NCBI GenBank assembly: GCA_963800975.1
Contig: CAWDDB010000019.1
Coordinates: 161,680 to 225,679, forward strand
Direction: 5' to 3'
Source: JALYGY01 sp963800975
Lineage (GTDB): Bacteria > Actinomycetota > Rubrobacteria > Rubrobacterales > Rubrobacteraceae
DNA length: 64,000 nt
Part shown: positions 10,881 through 18,638 of the stretch, one piece after another
How the letters are laid out: each line of letters begins with the position of its first letter
Position numbering within the stretch: the first letter of the stretch is position 1
Program-made: the position numbers and the translations under genes
The notes under the pieces: model-generated
Told to the model about the DNA's origin: nothing
Database searches by the model: none
Seen by the model: the letters and a program-made list of their open reading frames with translations, nothing else

Positions 10881-11444
10881 GTGGGCCTCGTCCTCGCCTC
10901 CGAGTCCGCCAGGCGGGTGCACCTGCTCGGCGCCGCCGGCTTCGACTTCGAGACCACAAAGAGCGGCTTCCCGGAGGTCACCCTGGAGCATCCGAGGGAG
11001 ACTGTCCTTGCCAACGCACGCGGCAAGGCGCTCGCCGTGCGCAGGAATCCAGGCGACGTCGTCCTGGCCGCGGACACCATCGTCTACGTACCAGGCGAGA
11101 AGGCCATCCTCGGACAGGCCGGGGACGCCGATGACGTACGCCGGATGCTTCGCATGCTGCGCGGCAGGCCGCACGAGGTCCACTCTGGGGTCGCCGTCGC
11201 TGGCTCCGACGAGCCGGAGGTGCGGCACGCCGTGACCGCGGTGCGGGTGCGGGCGTTCCGTGCGGAGGAGCTGGAGGCCTACGTGCGGACGGGGGAGGGC
11301 GTCGGCAAGGCTGGGGGCTACGCCATCCAGGGCGGCGCCGCGGCGTTCGTGGAGTGGATCGGGGGCGACTACACCAACGTGGTGGGCCTGCCCCTCGCGC
11401 TCACGGTGAGGATGCTCGAAGGGGCCGGGGTAAAACCGTACTAG
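10881..11444 (+). CDS. maf: Maf family nucleotide pyrophosphatase
   Basis: A 187-residue Maf/HAM1-fold protein. It shows ASESARRVHLL at the N-terminus, the catalytic region AADTIV, and GKAGGYAIQG near the C-terminus. Members hydrolyse dTTP/UTP or modified nucleotides and were linked to septum formation. The start is GTG 10881. The last 24 bases of maf begin the 256-bp repeat that is found again at 24,355. Confidence 0.93.
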   Translation: MGLVLASESARRVHLLGAAGFDFETTKSGFPEVTLEHPRETVLANARGKALAVRRNPGDVVLAADTIVYVPGEKAILGQAGDADDVRRMLRMLRGRPHEVHSGVAVAGSDEPEVRHAVTAVRVRAFRAEELEAYVRTGEGVGKAGGYAIQGGAAAFVEWIGGDYTNVVGLPLALTVRMLEGAGVKPY

Positions 11445-11676
11445 CCCGCTCCGATAATAACGATCGTCCCATGCGACGCCGGTACACCATCAAGCAGATG
11501 CCGCCCGAGCTCAGGCCGCGCGAGCGGTTGCTCGCGGAGGGCCCGGAGGCGCTGAGCAGCGCGGAGCTCCTCGGCATTTTGTTCGGCATCGGGAGCCGGG
11601 AGAAGACCGCGGTGGAGCTCGCCAGCGAGGTGATCTCCGAGAACGGGGACCTCTTCGGGCTCCACAACGCGGGCGT
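11421..11676 (+). repeat. 256-bp direct repeat, left copy (maf end plus radC 5' part)
   Basis: This stretch and 24,355-24,610 are identical as far as I can read. It covers the last codons of maf, the spacer, and radC codons 1-69. The sequences diverge at both ends, so the two copies bracket a 12.7-kb insert. Confidence 0.95.
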
Positions 11677-11704
11677 ACGACTCCCGACACACAAGACCGC
11701 CTGA
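11471..11704 (+). pseudogene. radC: Truncated radC copy
   Basis: The first 69 codons match the intact radC at 24,405 exactly. The frame then leaves radC after LHNAGV and ends eight codons later with unrelated residues. The MPN+ (JAMM) domain is missing, so this copy cannot be functional. It is the left scar of the island 1 insertion. Confidence 0.93.
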
Positions 11705-12032
11705 GCTCGCATTCCACGCCATCCTGTGTGATGACGCGCCAAAGTTGCACTGCGAGTGGGCAAGGGGCCGAGCGAGTCGCGGACGAGCGTACAAAGGCGG
11801 GTGGTTTGGGGTGGGACGGAGCCTAGGCTAGCGGCGTTGTATTGGCGACTCCTGGTAGCCCTTATGCAACCGTAGTAGGTTGATCCGGATGATGCGAGAC
11901 GTTAACATGGGAAGTGCGAGTAGTTACATGGGAATGTGAGGAGCTAACAGGGGAGGTGCCACCTTTGCGCCCACGGGCGGGTCCATGCAGGCCCGCGTGG
12001 AAAGGGGGGTGGATCGGAAAGGGGGTGAAAAG
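11705..12032. other. Island 1 left end, no gene recognised
   Basis: About 330 bases follow the radC scar. I see no convincing coding frame, repeat copy or integrase. The last 20 bases carry the Shine-Dalgarno of the microprotein gene at 12,033. Confidence 0.5.
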
Positions 12033-12152
12033 ATGGAAACCGAGGATCGCAATTGTCGCAGACGAAGGAGGCGTTGTCGGCGCAGGAACGACCGCCGGGA
12101 TCGCAGGCGTTGCAAGAGGCGCGCGCGCCGACGCTGCAGGAACAGGAACTAG
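12033..12152 (+). CDS. 39-residue Arg/Cys-rich microprotein (first of a pair)
   Basis: ATG 12033 is preceded by a strong G-rich Shine-Dalgarno (AAAGGGGGTGAAAAG). The peptide starts METEDRNC and has 22 Arg, 1 Lys and 4 Cys (positions 8, 15, 27, 35) in 39 residues, with Arg runs of up to six, and ends CRNRN. The composition resembles protamines or other nucleic-acid-condensing peptides; a role in DNA or RNA binding is inference. A paralogous peptide with the same start context lies at 12,296. I know no family name for it. Confidence that it is translated rests on the repeated start context. Confidence 0.65.
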   Translation: METEDRNCRRRRRRCRRRNDRRDRRRCKRRARRRCRNRN

Positions 12153-12295
12153 GGTCGAGCGTTGCTAGGCGCTGGGCAGGCCATAGTAGGGCCGCACGGT
12201 GAACGTGCTGCTATCGCGCCTGCTACCGCTTTCGCTTTCCGATGGGAGGGACGAGCCGTTGCGTCGAAAGCGTTACGCCGAAAGGGGGTGAAGAG

Positions 12296-12400
12296 ATGGG
12301 AACCGACAGGTTGAGAAGGAGACGCTGCAGCCGCAGGAACACGGTCCAGAAGCGCAGGCGTTGCCGCCGGCGTAAGCGCCGCCGCAACCGCCGCAACTAA
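12296..12400 (+). CDS. 34-residue Arg/Cys-rich microprotein (second of a pair)
   Basis: This peptide starts MGTDRLRRRRC and has 18 Arg, 2 Lys and 2 Cys in 34 residues, ending RRNRRN. Its start context (AAAGGGGGTGAAGAG then ATGG) matches that of the 12,033 gene almost base for base, and both end in an Asn/Arg tail. They look like tandem duplicates. A strong terminator hairpin follows 27 nt later, so the pair could be one short transcript. Nucleic-acid binding is inferred from charge only. Confidence 0.65.
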   Translation: MGTDRLRRRRCSRRNTVQKRRRCRRRKRRRNRRN

Positions 12401-12427
12401 CCACCGTCAAGCGGCATTAGGTTCTGG

Positions 12428-12454
12428 GGAGGCCCCGTTGGTTCCGGGGCCTCC
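12428..12454 (+). terminator. Terminator hairpin after the microprotein pair
   Basis: A perfect 10-bp stem GGAGGCCCCG / CGGGGCCTCC with a 7-nt loop is followed by a pyrimidine-rich TCCTTG stretch. Confidence 0.7.
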
Positions 12455-12503
12455 TCCTTGTGCATTATCGCACAACTCCCTGGGCGTGTCCCCACTGCTC
12501 ACC

Positions 12504-12545
12504 CTATTCACCCACCTTCCTAGGGTTCGGGTTCTCGGAGGTCCG
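12504..12545 (+). repeat. Dispersed island repeat, copy 1
   Basis: ACCTTC-core variant; it lies 49 nt after the microprotein terminator and before the promoter-like box at 12,577. Confidence 0.85.
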
Positions 12546-12576
12546 TCGCAAGCTACCGCAGATGGGCTAGAAAAAG

Positions 12577-12623
12577 ATAGGCCATATGGGGGATGTGCCG
12601 AACGTGGCTTGGGCGCTACGATG
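12577..12623 (+). promoter_or_regulatory. Two-box promoter-like motif, copy 1
   Basis: Box 1 is close to GCCATATGGGGGATGTGCC and box 2 is GCGCTACGATG about 14 nt later. It precedes the 12,676 frame by 53 nt. Five similar motifs lie upstream of other island genes. Confidence 0.5.
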
Positions 12624-12675
12624 TCCCTCGCATGCGTTTGGGGCGGACCCCTCCCTATGCCTCCGCCCCACCAAA

Positions 12676-12783
12676 ATGAGAAGGGACGGAGCCTTGAGCA
12701 GGAGAGCGACGGCGTTGTGGGCGGCGGCGGGGATAGTGGCGTTGATGTCGGCGCTGGCCCTGACGGGGCTGGCGTGGGCGTAG
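12676..12783 (+). CDS. 35-residue signal-peptide-like peptide, probably a gene remnant
   Basis: The frame encodes a basic N-terminus, a hydrophobic helix and a signal-peptidase-like AWA, then stops at once. Either it is a tiny membrane peptide or the signal peptide of a secreted protein whose body was lost. The spacing to the upstream promoter-like motif is normal for this island. Confidence 0.4.
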   Translation: MRRDGALSRRATALWAAAGIVALMSALALTGLAWA

Positions 12784-13033
12784 ATCGCCTGGAGTTTTTC
12801 GACCCTGGCGTCCACTGGCTCGAGAGGTAAGGAGACCTCCGTCCACCCAGTACAGTCCGGCTAGCCCCGCCCGCGCACCATAGGCCGCCAGGCGACAAAA
12901 ACCGGGCGCCTTTCTCGCTTGCATTGTCTTCTGTGCAACACACATCTACGCACGTGCCGATGCCGGACCCAACACGCCCGCCCATAGGCCTTTGGGGCGG
13001 GGATACGCCAACTACCGCGATTTGCGGCCTTTT

Positions 13034-13079
13034 CTAGCCCATTTTGGGGGATGCGCCCTCTCCCGAGGCGGTACTAAGC
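13034..13079 (+). promoter_or_regulatory. Two-box promoter-like motif, copy 2
   Basis: CTAGCCCATTTTGGGGGATGCGCC, read here with gaps, is followed by GGTACTAAGCT. It lies 84 nt upstream of the Tat-signal protein gene. Confidence 0.45.
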
Positions 13080-13162
13080 TACCCCCGTGACGTGATGCGG
13101 GTGCGGGGAGCGTTCGCTCCGCGCCCAACCATCGAAGGGCGAGAGCAGGAGGAGTGAGCGGA

Positions 13163-13978
13163 ATGGGTGCAGGAGACAACGGGCCGACCCTGGAGGGGCT
13201 GGCCGAGAGGCTCGAGGCGCTGGAGCGCGAGAACGCACGGCTGGGAGAAGAGGTGGCCGCGCTTACGGGCACGGCCAACAACGGGGCCGCCGCCGTGGTG
13301 GAGGCGGCGCCGGGCGTCGAAGGGCGGGTGAGCAGGAGGGCGCTGCTCGGGAAGGCGGCTGCTGCCGCCGTTGCGGCCACGGCAGCGGGGACGCTGCTCA
13401 ACCCGCGCGAAGCCAGGGCCGAGACCTTTGCCTCCGTTGAGTCGAACTCGTTCGTAAGTGCGGACACCGTCGTTCTTGGTTCAGCGGGAGTCATCGGTAA
13501 TCGTAACGCGAACGGACCGGCCGTGTTTGGCGAAAACGACGGCGCCGGACCGGGAGTAGAAGGCGAGGGAGGCCACAACGGCGTGCTGGGCACCGCAATA
13601 AACGCCGACGGCTCCGGGGTGGAGGACAGGGGCGACACCGGCGTGGACGGCCGCTCGGAGAGGAACGACTTCTCGGGCGTCTACGGCCTGCATGAGGGCG
13701 CGGTGGGCTACGGGGTCGTCGGGGACGGGACCGGCCCCGGAGCGGGCGTGCTGGGTCGCAACAGCAGCGGCAGTGGCGTGTGGGGAGAGGGCAGATACGG
13801 CGGGAAGTTCGACGGCAGCCGGGCGCAGCTGCTGCTGGTGCCCAAGGGGACGGCCGGCAAGCCAAGAGGCACCCACGTGAAGGGCGAGATCTGCATGGAC
13901 TCGGCGGGGTCGCTGTTCGTGTGCACCAGGGGAGGCAACCCGGCCACCTGGAGGAGGGTCACCACGACGGCCGCCTGA
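13163..13978 (+). CDS. Secreted Gly-rich beta-helix-like protein with an internal Tat-type signal
   Basis: A 271-residue protein. An N-terminal coiled coil (about residues 10-40) precedes a twin-Arg motif SRRALLGK and a hydrophobic Ala-rich stretch ending in ARA. The mature part has short repeats of the form G-V-x-G-x-(G/N) (for example GVVGDG, GVLGRN, GVWGEG), suggesting a repetitive beta structure as in surface or tail-fibre-like proteins. The C-terminal domain has two Cys (CMD and FVCTR). ATG 13163 has AGGAGGAG 8 nt upstream. A Tat signal not at the extreme N-terminus is unusual but occurs with this architecture. Function unknown. Confidence 0.75.
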   Translation: MGAGDNGPTLEGLAERLEALERENARLGEEVAALTGTANNGAAAVVEAAPGVEGRVSRRALLGKAAAAAVAATAAGTLLNPREARAETFASVESNSFVSADTVVLGSAGVIGNRNANGPAVFGENDGAGPGVEGEGGHNGVLGTAINADGSGVEDRGDTGVDGRSERNDFSGVYGLHEGAVGYGVVGDGTGPGAGVLGRNSSGSGVWGEGRYGGKFDGSRAQLLLVPKGTAGKPRGTHVKGEICMDSAGSLFVCTRGGNPATWRRVTTTAA

Positions 13979-14009
13979 GGGCGCACCAACCCACCTCGAA
14001 GGGGCCAAG

Positions 14010-14051
14010 GTGCGCCAGGTGAGCGTGCAGGCGTGGGACGAGTAGGCTAGC
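14010..14051 (+). repeat. 42-bp direct repeat, left copy (3' end of an NTF2-fold gene)
   Basis: These 42 bases equal 15,385-15,426, the last codons and stop of the NTF2-fold gene at 15,052. The left copy is an orphan 3' end, which suggests duplication or insertion of the 1.4 kb between the copies. Confidence 0.85.
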
Positions 14052-14183
14052 TGCGGGGAGAGCGTCATCGGGACGGGGTCGCTTAGAGAGGCCCCGCCCC
14101 TTATTCATGCCCCGATTCATCCAACGTCCTAAAGGAACCCCTGATGCCCCCTGCCTGATGCCCGAAACCTGGCATGAGACCCC

Positions 14184-14606
14184 TTACTCGCGCGCTGGGA
14201 TGACGCCGAGCTGTTGCATCATGCCGTGCTGGTCGAAGTTGTCCCAGCTCTCCACGACCTTGCCCCCGGAGAAGCGGAAGATGCCCATCCCGGTTATGTC
14301 GAGCTCTTTGCCGGTGGGCGCGATGCCGCGGAACTCGCCGCGGTGGGTTCCGCGCATCCTCCAGCGGGTAACCACCTTGTCGTCCTCGGCGATCTGGTCC
14401 TCTATGTCGGAACGGAGGTCGGGGAAGCCTTCGCGGAACTCGCCCATAAAGCGTTTGACGTCCTCGGGCCCACGCTCTAATGCGGAGCCGTCGGGCTGGT
14501 GGGCGAGGTAGCGGTCGAAGATCTCATCCGCCAGCTCGAGGCGCCCCTCGTTGCCAACCTCCTCGACGTAGCGCCTGAAGATAGCCTTGTTCTCCTCGGT
14601 CGACAC
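14184..14606 (-). CDS. SnoaL-like (NTF2-fold) ester cyclase family protein
   Basis: A 140-residue protein of the SnoaL-like polyketide/ester cyclase group. It shows NKAIFRRYVEEVGNEG, the YLAHQPDG strand, GEFREGFPDLRSDIEDQIAEDDKVVTRW and GMGIFRFSGGKVVESWDNFD. Members bind small hydrophobic ligands in a cone-shaped pocket; the substrate is unknown. GTG 14606 has GGAGGAGG just upstream; a longer frame to 14,717 is less likely. It is one of five NTF2-fold genes in the islands. Confidence 0.85.
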   Translation of the reverse strand: MSTEENKAIFRRYVEEVGNEGRLELADEIFDRYLAHQPDGSALERGPEDVKRFMGEFREGFPDLRSDIEDQIAEDDKVVTRWRMRGTHRGEFRGIAPTGKELDITGMGIFRFSGGKVVESWDNFDQHGMMQQLGVIPARE

Positions 14607-14683
14607 CCGCCTCCTCCTTCCGGTTCGCCGCCCCGGCGGGGCTTCTCGACCCATACGATACGCCCGGGCCACGCCCCGGAGGA

Positions 14684-14992
14684 ATGAGTCATTTGACCTT
14701 TCCGGGAGCGGGTTCACCGCTCAGCGCCCGGGCCGCTCGTTGCCGCGCTCGAAGTTGCCCGGGGCCTGCCCGCCTCCCCCCTTACGACAGCACGCTCGGG
14801 GTCTTCGACGTTGTCGACGCCAACGGCACCCGGAAACTCTTCGTCTACGACGACACGGGAGGTTTCGGGGGAAGCATCGCGGGAGGCAGGAGCGTGACCA
14901 TCAAGGCCAAGGTCAGGAGGCAGCTTTGCCCCTATTCACCCAACGTCCTAGTAAGGTTGGTGTTCTCGGAAGTTGGGGCTAATCTCCCATAG
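14684..14992 (+). pseudogene. Possible remnant of a secreted or surface protein
   Basis: A frame containing DSTLGVFDVVDANGTRKLFVYDDTGG (read in parts) reads like a piece of an extracellular beta domain, but the N-terminal half looks like out-of-frame sequence. The C-terminus runs through repeat copy 2, which supplies the stop. I do not recognise a family. It is probably a truncated gene. Confidence 0.3.
14932..14975 (+). repeat. Dispersed island repeat, copy 2
   Basis: AACGTC-core variant with one extra base in the core; it forms the 3' end of the fragment frame at 14,684. Confidence 0.88.
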
Positions 14993-15051
14993 AACCCTTG
15001 CGATGTTCACTACTAAACTAGCGCTAGGGATGACTAGGGAAGGAGGAGACG

Positions 15052-15420
15052 ATGGCCGAACGAGCTGCTACCGGTGGCATGGACCTTGAGGCCTTGAGGC
15101 GAGCCGCCGAAGGGAAGGACGCCGACTCGATGCTCGGCCTCTACGCCGACGACGCCGAGTACGTCCGGGTTGATCGCAACAGCACCCCCAGCTCCCCGAT
15201 GACGCTGCGCGGCAAGGAGGAGATCTCGGAGTACCTTAGGGACGTCTTCGGCAGGGAGATGACCCACCGTATCGAGAACGAGGTCGTCGGAGAGGAGCGG
15301 GCGTCGTTCAACTGGGCGTGCGAATACCCGGACGGCACCAAGGTCCTCGCCGCCGAGACGGTCGAGTTGCGCGACGGCAAGATCGTGCGCCAGGTGAGCG
15401 TGCAGGCGTGGGACGAGTAG
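15052..15420 (+). CDS. SnoaL-like (NTF2-fold) domain protein
   Basis: A 122-residue NTF2-fold protein: DLEALRRAAEGKDADSMLGLYADDAEY at the start, LRGKEEISEYLRDVF, and a C-terminal LRDGKIVRQVSVQAWDE strand. ATG 15052 follows AAGGAGGAG with good spacing. Its last 35 coding bases and stop occur again at 14,010. The ligand or reaction is unknown. Confidence 0.85.
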   Translation: MAERAATGGMDLEALRRAAEGKDADSMLGLYADDAEYVRVDRNSTPSSPMTLRGKEEISEYLRDVFGREMTHRIENEVVGEERASFNWACEYPDGTKVLAAETVELRDGKIVRQVSVQAWDE

Positions 15421-15426
15421 GCTAGC
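15385..15426 (+). repeat. 42-bp direct repeat, right copy
   Basis: This copy is the genuine 3' end of the NTF2-fold gene at 15,052; the orphan partner is at 14,010. Confidence 0.85.
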
Positions 15427-15460
15427 CGCGAGGACAGCGGAAGAAAGCAGGTGAGGCCAG

Positions 15461-15832
15461 TTGGCCCCAGAGAGTTTTCGGCGCAAGAGCCTAGACCAAC
15501 CGGACGAGACCAGGACCTTCGAGAACGGCAAGGCCGAGGTCGTCACCCTCGGCGACTTCAGCGCTTCTCGGCTCGTGTTCGAGCCCGGCTGGAGGTGGTC
15601 GGAGAACGTCAAGCCCATAGCGGGCACCGACTCCTGCCAAGTCTTGCACACCGGCTACCAGATTTCGGGAAGGATGGCCATCAGGTTGGACGACGGCACG
15701 GAGGAAGAGTTCGGTCCCGGAGACGCCTACGTTATCCCACCGGGCCACGACGGTTGGGTGGTGGGCGACGAGACCGTGGTGATGGTGGACATGTCCAGGG
15801 CGACTGCCGAAGAGTACGCCACGGGAGAATGA
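15461..15832 (+). CDS. Cupin-fold protein
   Basis: A 123-residue single-domain cupin. The first cupin motif region is FEPGWRWSENVKPIAGTDSCQVLHTGYQISG and the second is GDAYVIPPGHDGWVVGDE. The metal-binding His pattern is incomplete (only H in VLHTG and PPGHD), so metal-dependent catalysis is uncertain. The start is TTG 15461 with a modest Shine-Dalgarno. It lies 40 nt after the NTF2-fold gene and may be co-transcribed. Confidence 0.8.
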   Translation: MAPESFRRKSLDQPDETRTFENGKAEVVTLGDFSASRLVFEPGWRWSENVKPIAGTDSCQVLHTGYQISGRMAIRLDDGTEEEFGPGDAYVIPPGHDGWVVGDETVVMVDMSRATAEEYATGE

Positions 15833-15888
15833 CACTATCACCAGGAAGGGCCGGGGTTCTTGACGCAATCCCAACCCTTCCGCTCGTG

Positions 15889-15931
15889 CTTATTCACCCA
15901 GCTTCGCGGAAGTCGGGTTCTCGGAAGTCCG
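15889..15931 (+). repeat. Dispersed island repeat, copy 3
   Basis: Core CTTCGCGGAAG forms a small palindrome. It carries the 3' extension GCACAGCCCCGGTCCTATGC also seen after copies 4, 8 and 19. A GC hairpin around 15,845-15,881 precedes it. Confidence 0.9.
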
Positions 15932-15975
15932 CACAGCCCCGGTCCTATGCGGCTTGCATTCCCGACCACAGATAT

Positions 15976-16023
15976 CTAGCCCATATGGGAGATGTGCCGT
16001 CCGTTGCTAGCCTGCTAAGGTGG
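15976..16023 (+). promoter_or_regulatory. Two-box promoter-like motif, copy 3
   Basis: CTAGCCCATATGGGAGATG then TGCC, followed 15 nt later by GCTAAGGTGG. It lies 54 nt upstream of the TTG start at 16,077. Confidence 0.55.
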
Positions 16024-16076
16024 TCCTCGTATGCGGTGGGCTCGCCGAAGGTAAGCTAGTCGGAAAGGAGAAGGTC

Positions 16077-16388
16077 TTGCGCTTCATGATCACGATGCAC
16101 ATGCCGACGGAGAAAGGCAACGCGTTGGCCAGGGACGGCAGCCTCGGTTCGACCATCCAGTCCATAATGGAGGAACTCGAGCCCGAGGCGGCGTACTTCT
16201 GCGACGTAGAGGGCGCAAGAGGCGCATACATCGTCGTCGAAATGGACGACGCCTCTCAGATCCCCGCTATCGCGGAACCCTTGTTTCTCGGGCTGGATGC
16301 CACCGTTCAGGTCCATCCCGTGATGACCCCGGAGGACCTGGGCAAGGCGACCCCGGCGATCGAGCGAGCGGCCCAGAAGTACGGATAG
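16077..16388 (+). CDS. Small hypothetical protein, possible ferredoxin-like alpha/beta fold
   Basis: A 103-residue protein beginning MRFMITMHMPTEKGN, with a GARGAYIVVEMDD strand and VQVHPVMTPEDL near the end. The strand-helix pattern resembles DUF3303-type dimeric alpha/beta barrels, but that link is tentative. TTG 16077 has AAAGGAG 6 nt upstream; ATG 16086 is the alternative. It has a promoter-like motif of its own. Confidence 0.7.
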   Translation: MRFMITMHMPTEKGNALARDGSLGSTIQSIMEELEPEAAYFCDVEGARGAYIVVEMDDASQIPAIAEPLFLGLDATVQVHPVMTPEDLGKATPAIERAAQKYG

Positions 16389-16432
16389 AGCCCCGCGCCG
16401 TTAGGTAGTAAGCGAAGGGAGGAGGTGATGGG

Positions 16433-16645
16433 ATGAAGAAACGCATCATGATGTTGGTCACGGTGGCGTTGGTCACGGCGGCGATGATGGTGGCTACGGC
16501 CATGCCCGCCCTCGCGATCACGCCGTACGACTGCCGCGACACCTTGGCCGCGCTCTATCGTGGAGAAGAGCTCACGCCGCTGCAGCAGCAACTGGTCGAG
16601 CAGTACCCGAGCTTCGGAGCGTGCCTTCAGGCGAGCATCGAGTAA
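16433..16645 (+). CDS. Small secreted protein
   Basis: A 70-residue protein with a Sec signal peptide (basic MKKR, hydrophobic core, cleavage after PALA) and a mature part of about 43 residues with two Cys that could form a disulphide. ATG 16433 follows GGAGGTGATGG. Family unknown. Confidence 0.75.
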   Translation: MKKRIMMLVTVALVTAAMMVATAMPALAITPYDCRDTLAALYRGEELTPLQQQLVEQYPSFGACLQASIE

Positions 16646-16663
16646 GGAAAGGTCCTAGGCGAA

Positions 16664-16691
16664 GGGGTCGGGGTGTAGCAGCCCCGGCCCT
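16664..16691 (+). terminator. GC hairpin before repeat copy 4
   Basis: A 10-bp stem GGGGTCGGGG / CCCCGGCCCT with two G-T pairs is followed by CGCTCTTGCCCTTATT, which leads directly into the repeat. Confidence 0.6.
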
Positions 16692-16701
16692 CGCTCTTGC
16701 C

Positions 16702-16744
16702 CTTATTCACCCAACGTCGGGGAAGATGGGTTCTCGGAAGTCCG
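16702..16744 (+). repeat. Dispersed island repeat, copy 4
   Basis: Core AACGTCGGGGAAG, the same as copy 36 at the far end of the window. A GCATAGCCCCGGTCC extension follows. Confidence 0.92.
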
Positions 16745-16832
16745 CATAGCCCCGGTCCGATGGGAGTACGGCACCTGCAGAGGCGCAGACGGCAACGTCG
16801 CGGCGCCCTTGGTGGCGTCGCGTGTTCGGGGG

Positions 16833-17303
16833 ATGACGATGAGTCGTGATCGACCTATGGAGGAGAGCGCGTTGGAGGTGCACGACCAGTTGGTTGCCAA
16901 AGAGTTCGTCTTGGTGGACGACGAGGGCAACATCGCGGCTTCCATCACGACGGCCCCCGCCGGGTTCATCGGGCTACACTTCGGTTCCCCGGAGCGGTGG
17001 CAGGCGTTCCGGCGCTGTGTGTTCCCGGTCTTGGAGGCGGAGCGGGCGCTACCTCTCGGTGTCGACGCGGATGAACGGCGCAGGGAAGGGGAAGTTCGCG
17101 TCCCCGTTGACGAGTGTCGTGTTGTCGAAGACGATCGTCGCGGCCGCGGTCGCCGAGCGCTGCTTCCTTTTCGAGCCGGGGCCGTTGACCGTCGTCATAA
17201 CGGGTCCGGTCCCAGTCCAGCTGGCGTCGACCGAAACCGTGTGCAACCCGCCACGGTTGTCCCGCACGTTGGCGAACGTGCCGCTGACACTCACGTTCTT
17301 TAG
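16833..17303 (+). pseudogene. Probable truncated protein gene
   Basis: The first 70 codons look coding (HDQLVAKEFVLVDDEGNI and a GFIGLHF strand), but from about 17,040 the frame overlaps the convergent gene at 17,049 and becomes Arg-rich antisense. The gene was probably cut off when the neighbouring cassette arrived. No family recognised. Confidence 0.35.
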
Positions 17304-17627
17304 GTTATTAGCGTTGAACTGGGTCGGCGCCGGCTGAACGAAGCCCCAACTGAATGTTCCGTCCGGACACTGGCCCACGAACCCGACCCTGAGGTCCGGA
17401 TTGGGATCAGGCGTCGTCCCCGCCGGGATGAAGTTGTCGGTCTCCACGATCAGGCGGCCGTCGGTCGCCGTGGTGCCATCGGGGCACTGGAATGGGGTCG
17501 ACCAGCGGGCGGAGGCAACCTGCTCTGTGAAGCCAGTCTTGGGCTTGGCCGACGCCGAAGTGGGCGTTAATACCGCAAACACGGCGAGCAGCGCAAGAAT
17601 GAATACGAAACGGGACCTTCGGGCCAT
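17049..17627 (-). CDS. Secreted protein of unknown function
   Basis: A 192-residue protein with a clear signal peptide (MARRSRF, hydrophobic stretch, SASA). The mature part has two CPDGT motifs (FQCPDGTTATDG and GQCPDGTFSWGF), suggesting a small beta-rich domain with a disulphide. The C-terminal half reads as beta strands. AAGGAGG lies 7-8 nt before ATG 17627. It faces the truncated gene at 16,833. Confidence 0.75.
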   Translation of the reverse strand: MARRSRFVFILALLAVFAVLTPTSASAKPKTGFTEQVASARWSTPFQCPDGTTATDGRLIVETDNFIPAGTTPDPNPDLRVGFVGQCPDGTFSWGFVQPAPTQFNANNLKNVSVSGTFANVRDNRGGLHTVSVDASWTGTGPVMTTVNGPGSKRKQRSATAAATIVFDNTTLVNGDANFPFPAPFIRVDTER

Positions 17628-18036
17628 GGCTGGTCCTCCTTCTCCTTAGGGTTTTTGGAAGCAGGCTGCCAGAGGCGAGGTCGCGGCCTACACCTGCGGC
17701 CAACGGATCAACGGTTCCCTGGGCCGGCCGCCGCGCCACCTGGCGGACCTACTGATCTAGCTCATTGCACATCAGTCGTCTAAGCACTCACTCGGCTTTG
17801 GTGTTAGTCGTCACAACGCCGAATGCAACGCCCCCTTCTACGCCGGTTGCTATACCTCGACAGCGTCTCTCGCAACGATCGTCTCTTCCTCTTCGGGTGA
17901 CGCCTACGGCCAACCTACTCACCTCCCTCCGCCCGACTTTCTCTGGGGTGTGCTCGTGCGCACCCCGAGAGGTCCATACGCATCTGCGGTGCCAACGGTT
18001 GACCGGTGGGTGGGACGCTATCGGGTCTTCGTGACT

Positions 18037-18078
18037 TTATTCACCCGAGTGCGTGGAAGATATGTTCTCGGAAGGCCG
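18037..18078 (+). repeat. Dispersed island repeat, copy 5
   Basis: GAGTGC-core variant, GCGTGGAAG; the only copy in this island not next to a recognisable gene. Confidence 0.85.
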
Positions 18079-18180
18079 GATGCAGGATCTTGTATAGATC
18101 TGGCCCAGACGGTCCAGAATCGCCTGCATAGAGCCTACGCCTGGTCATCATGACCGTGCACCTTGCTACGCGGGTGGATG

Positions 18181-18330
18181 GATATGTGGCAGCATGGATA
18201 ATGTGGCATGGTGGGTATGGGCGGTTCAGCGATGGCGACTCTCGGAACACTAAACGGGTCGAGGTGGGGTTCCGCACCGTGCTGACCGAGGGTGGCGCCG
18301 AGCGGTTAGAGTTGGCGAGAGCTTAGAGAG
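18181..18330 (+). repeat. Diverged 150-bp repeat, left copy
   Basis: Shares GCATGGATAATGTGGC and GGCGCCGAGCGGTTAGAG-type blocks, in the same order and spacing, with 24,010-24,165. The pair brackets the kinase-to-oxidoreductase segment. Confidence 0.65.
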
Positions 18331-18638
18331 ATAACGCGCGACGCGGACCTGAGAAAAGTGTCGCTCGCCAGAGCCGAGGGAAGAAGAGGTATGCTGTCTG
18401 TCGCCGCGGCACGATGAGGACGGCGGTTGGCGGTTCGCCGGGTAATGCGATGACGGTCCGCGTTCCCGTTTCCGGGCCAGGGGGCGTCAGATATCATCAC
18501 TTTATGAGTGGTCGGCCCCGGTATTTGTTCGTTCGTCCTTGCCCGTGCGTAGGTGGGATGCGTGCGCGCTTCGGTGGGATCGGGTAATGTAAATCTCCCC
18601 TTGGGACGCCATAGGAGATCAGTAGGAGGTCGGACGGG

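Larger units (their letters stand above)
17628..18638. other. 1-kb gap without a convincing gene
   Basis: The stretch holds repeat copy 5 and the diverged repeat at 18,181-18,330. Open frames present here have no Shine-Dalgarno and no protein-like composition, so they are left out. It may contain decayed sequence. Confidence 0.5.
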
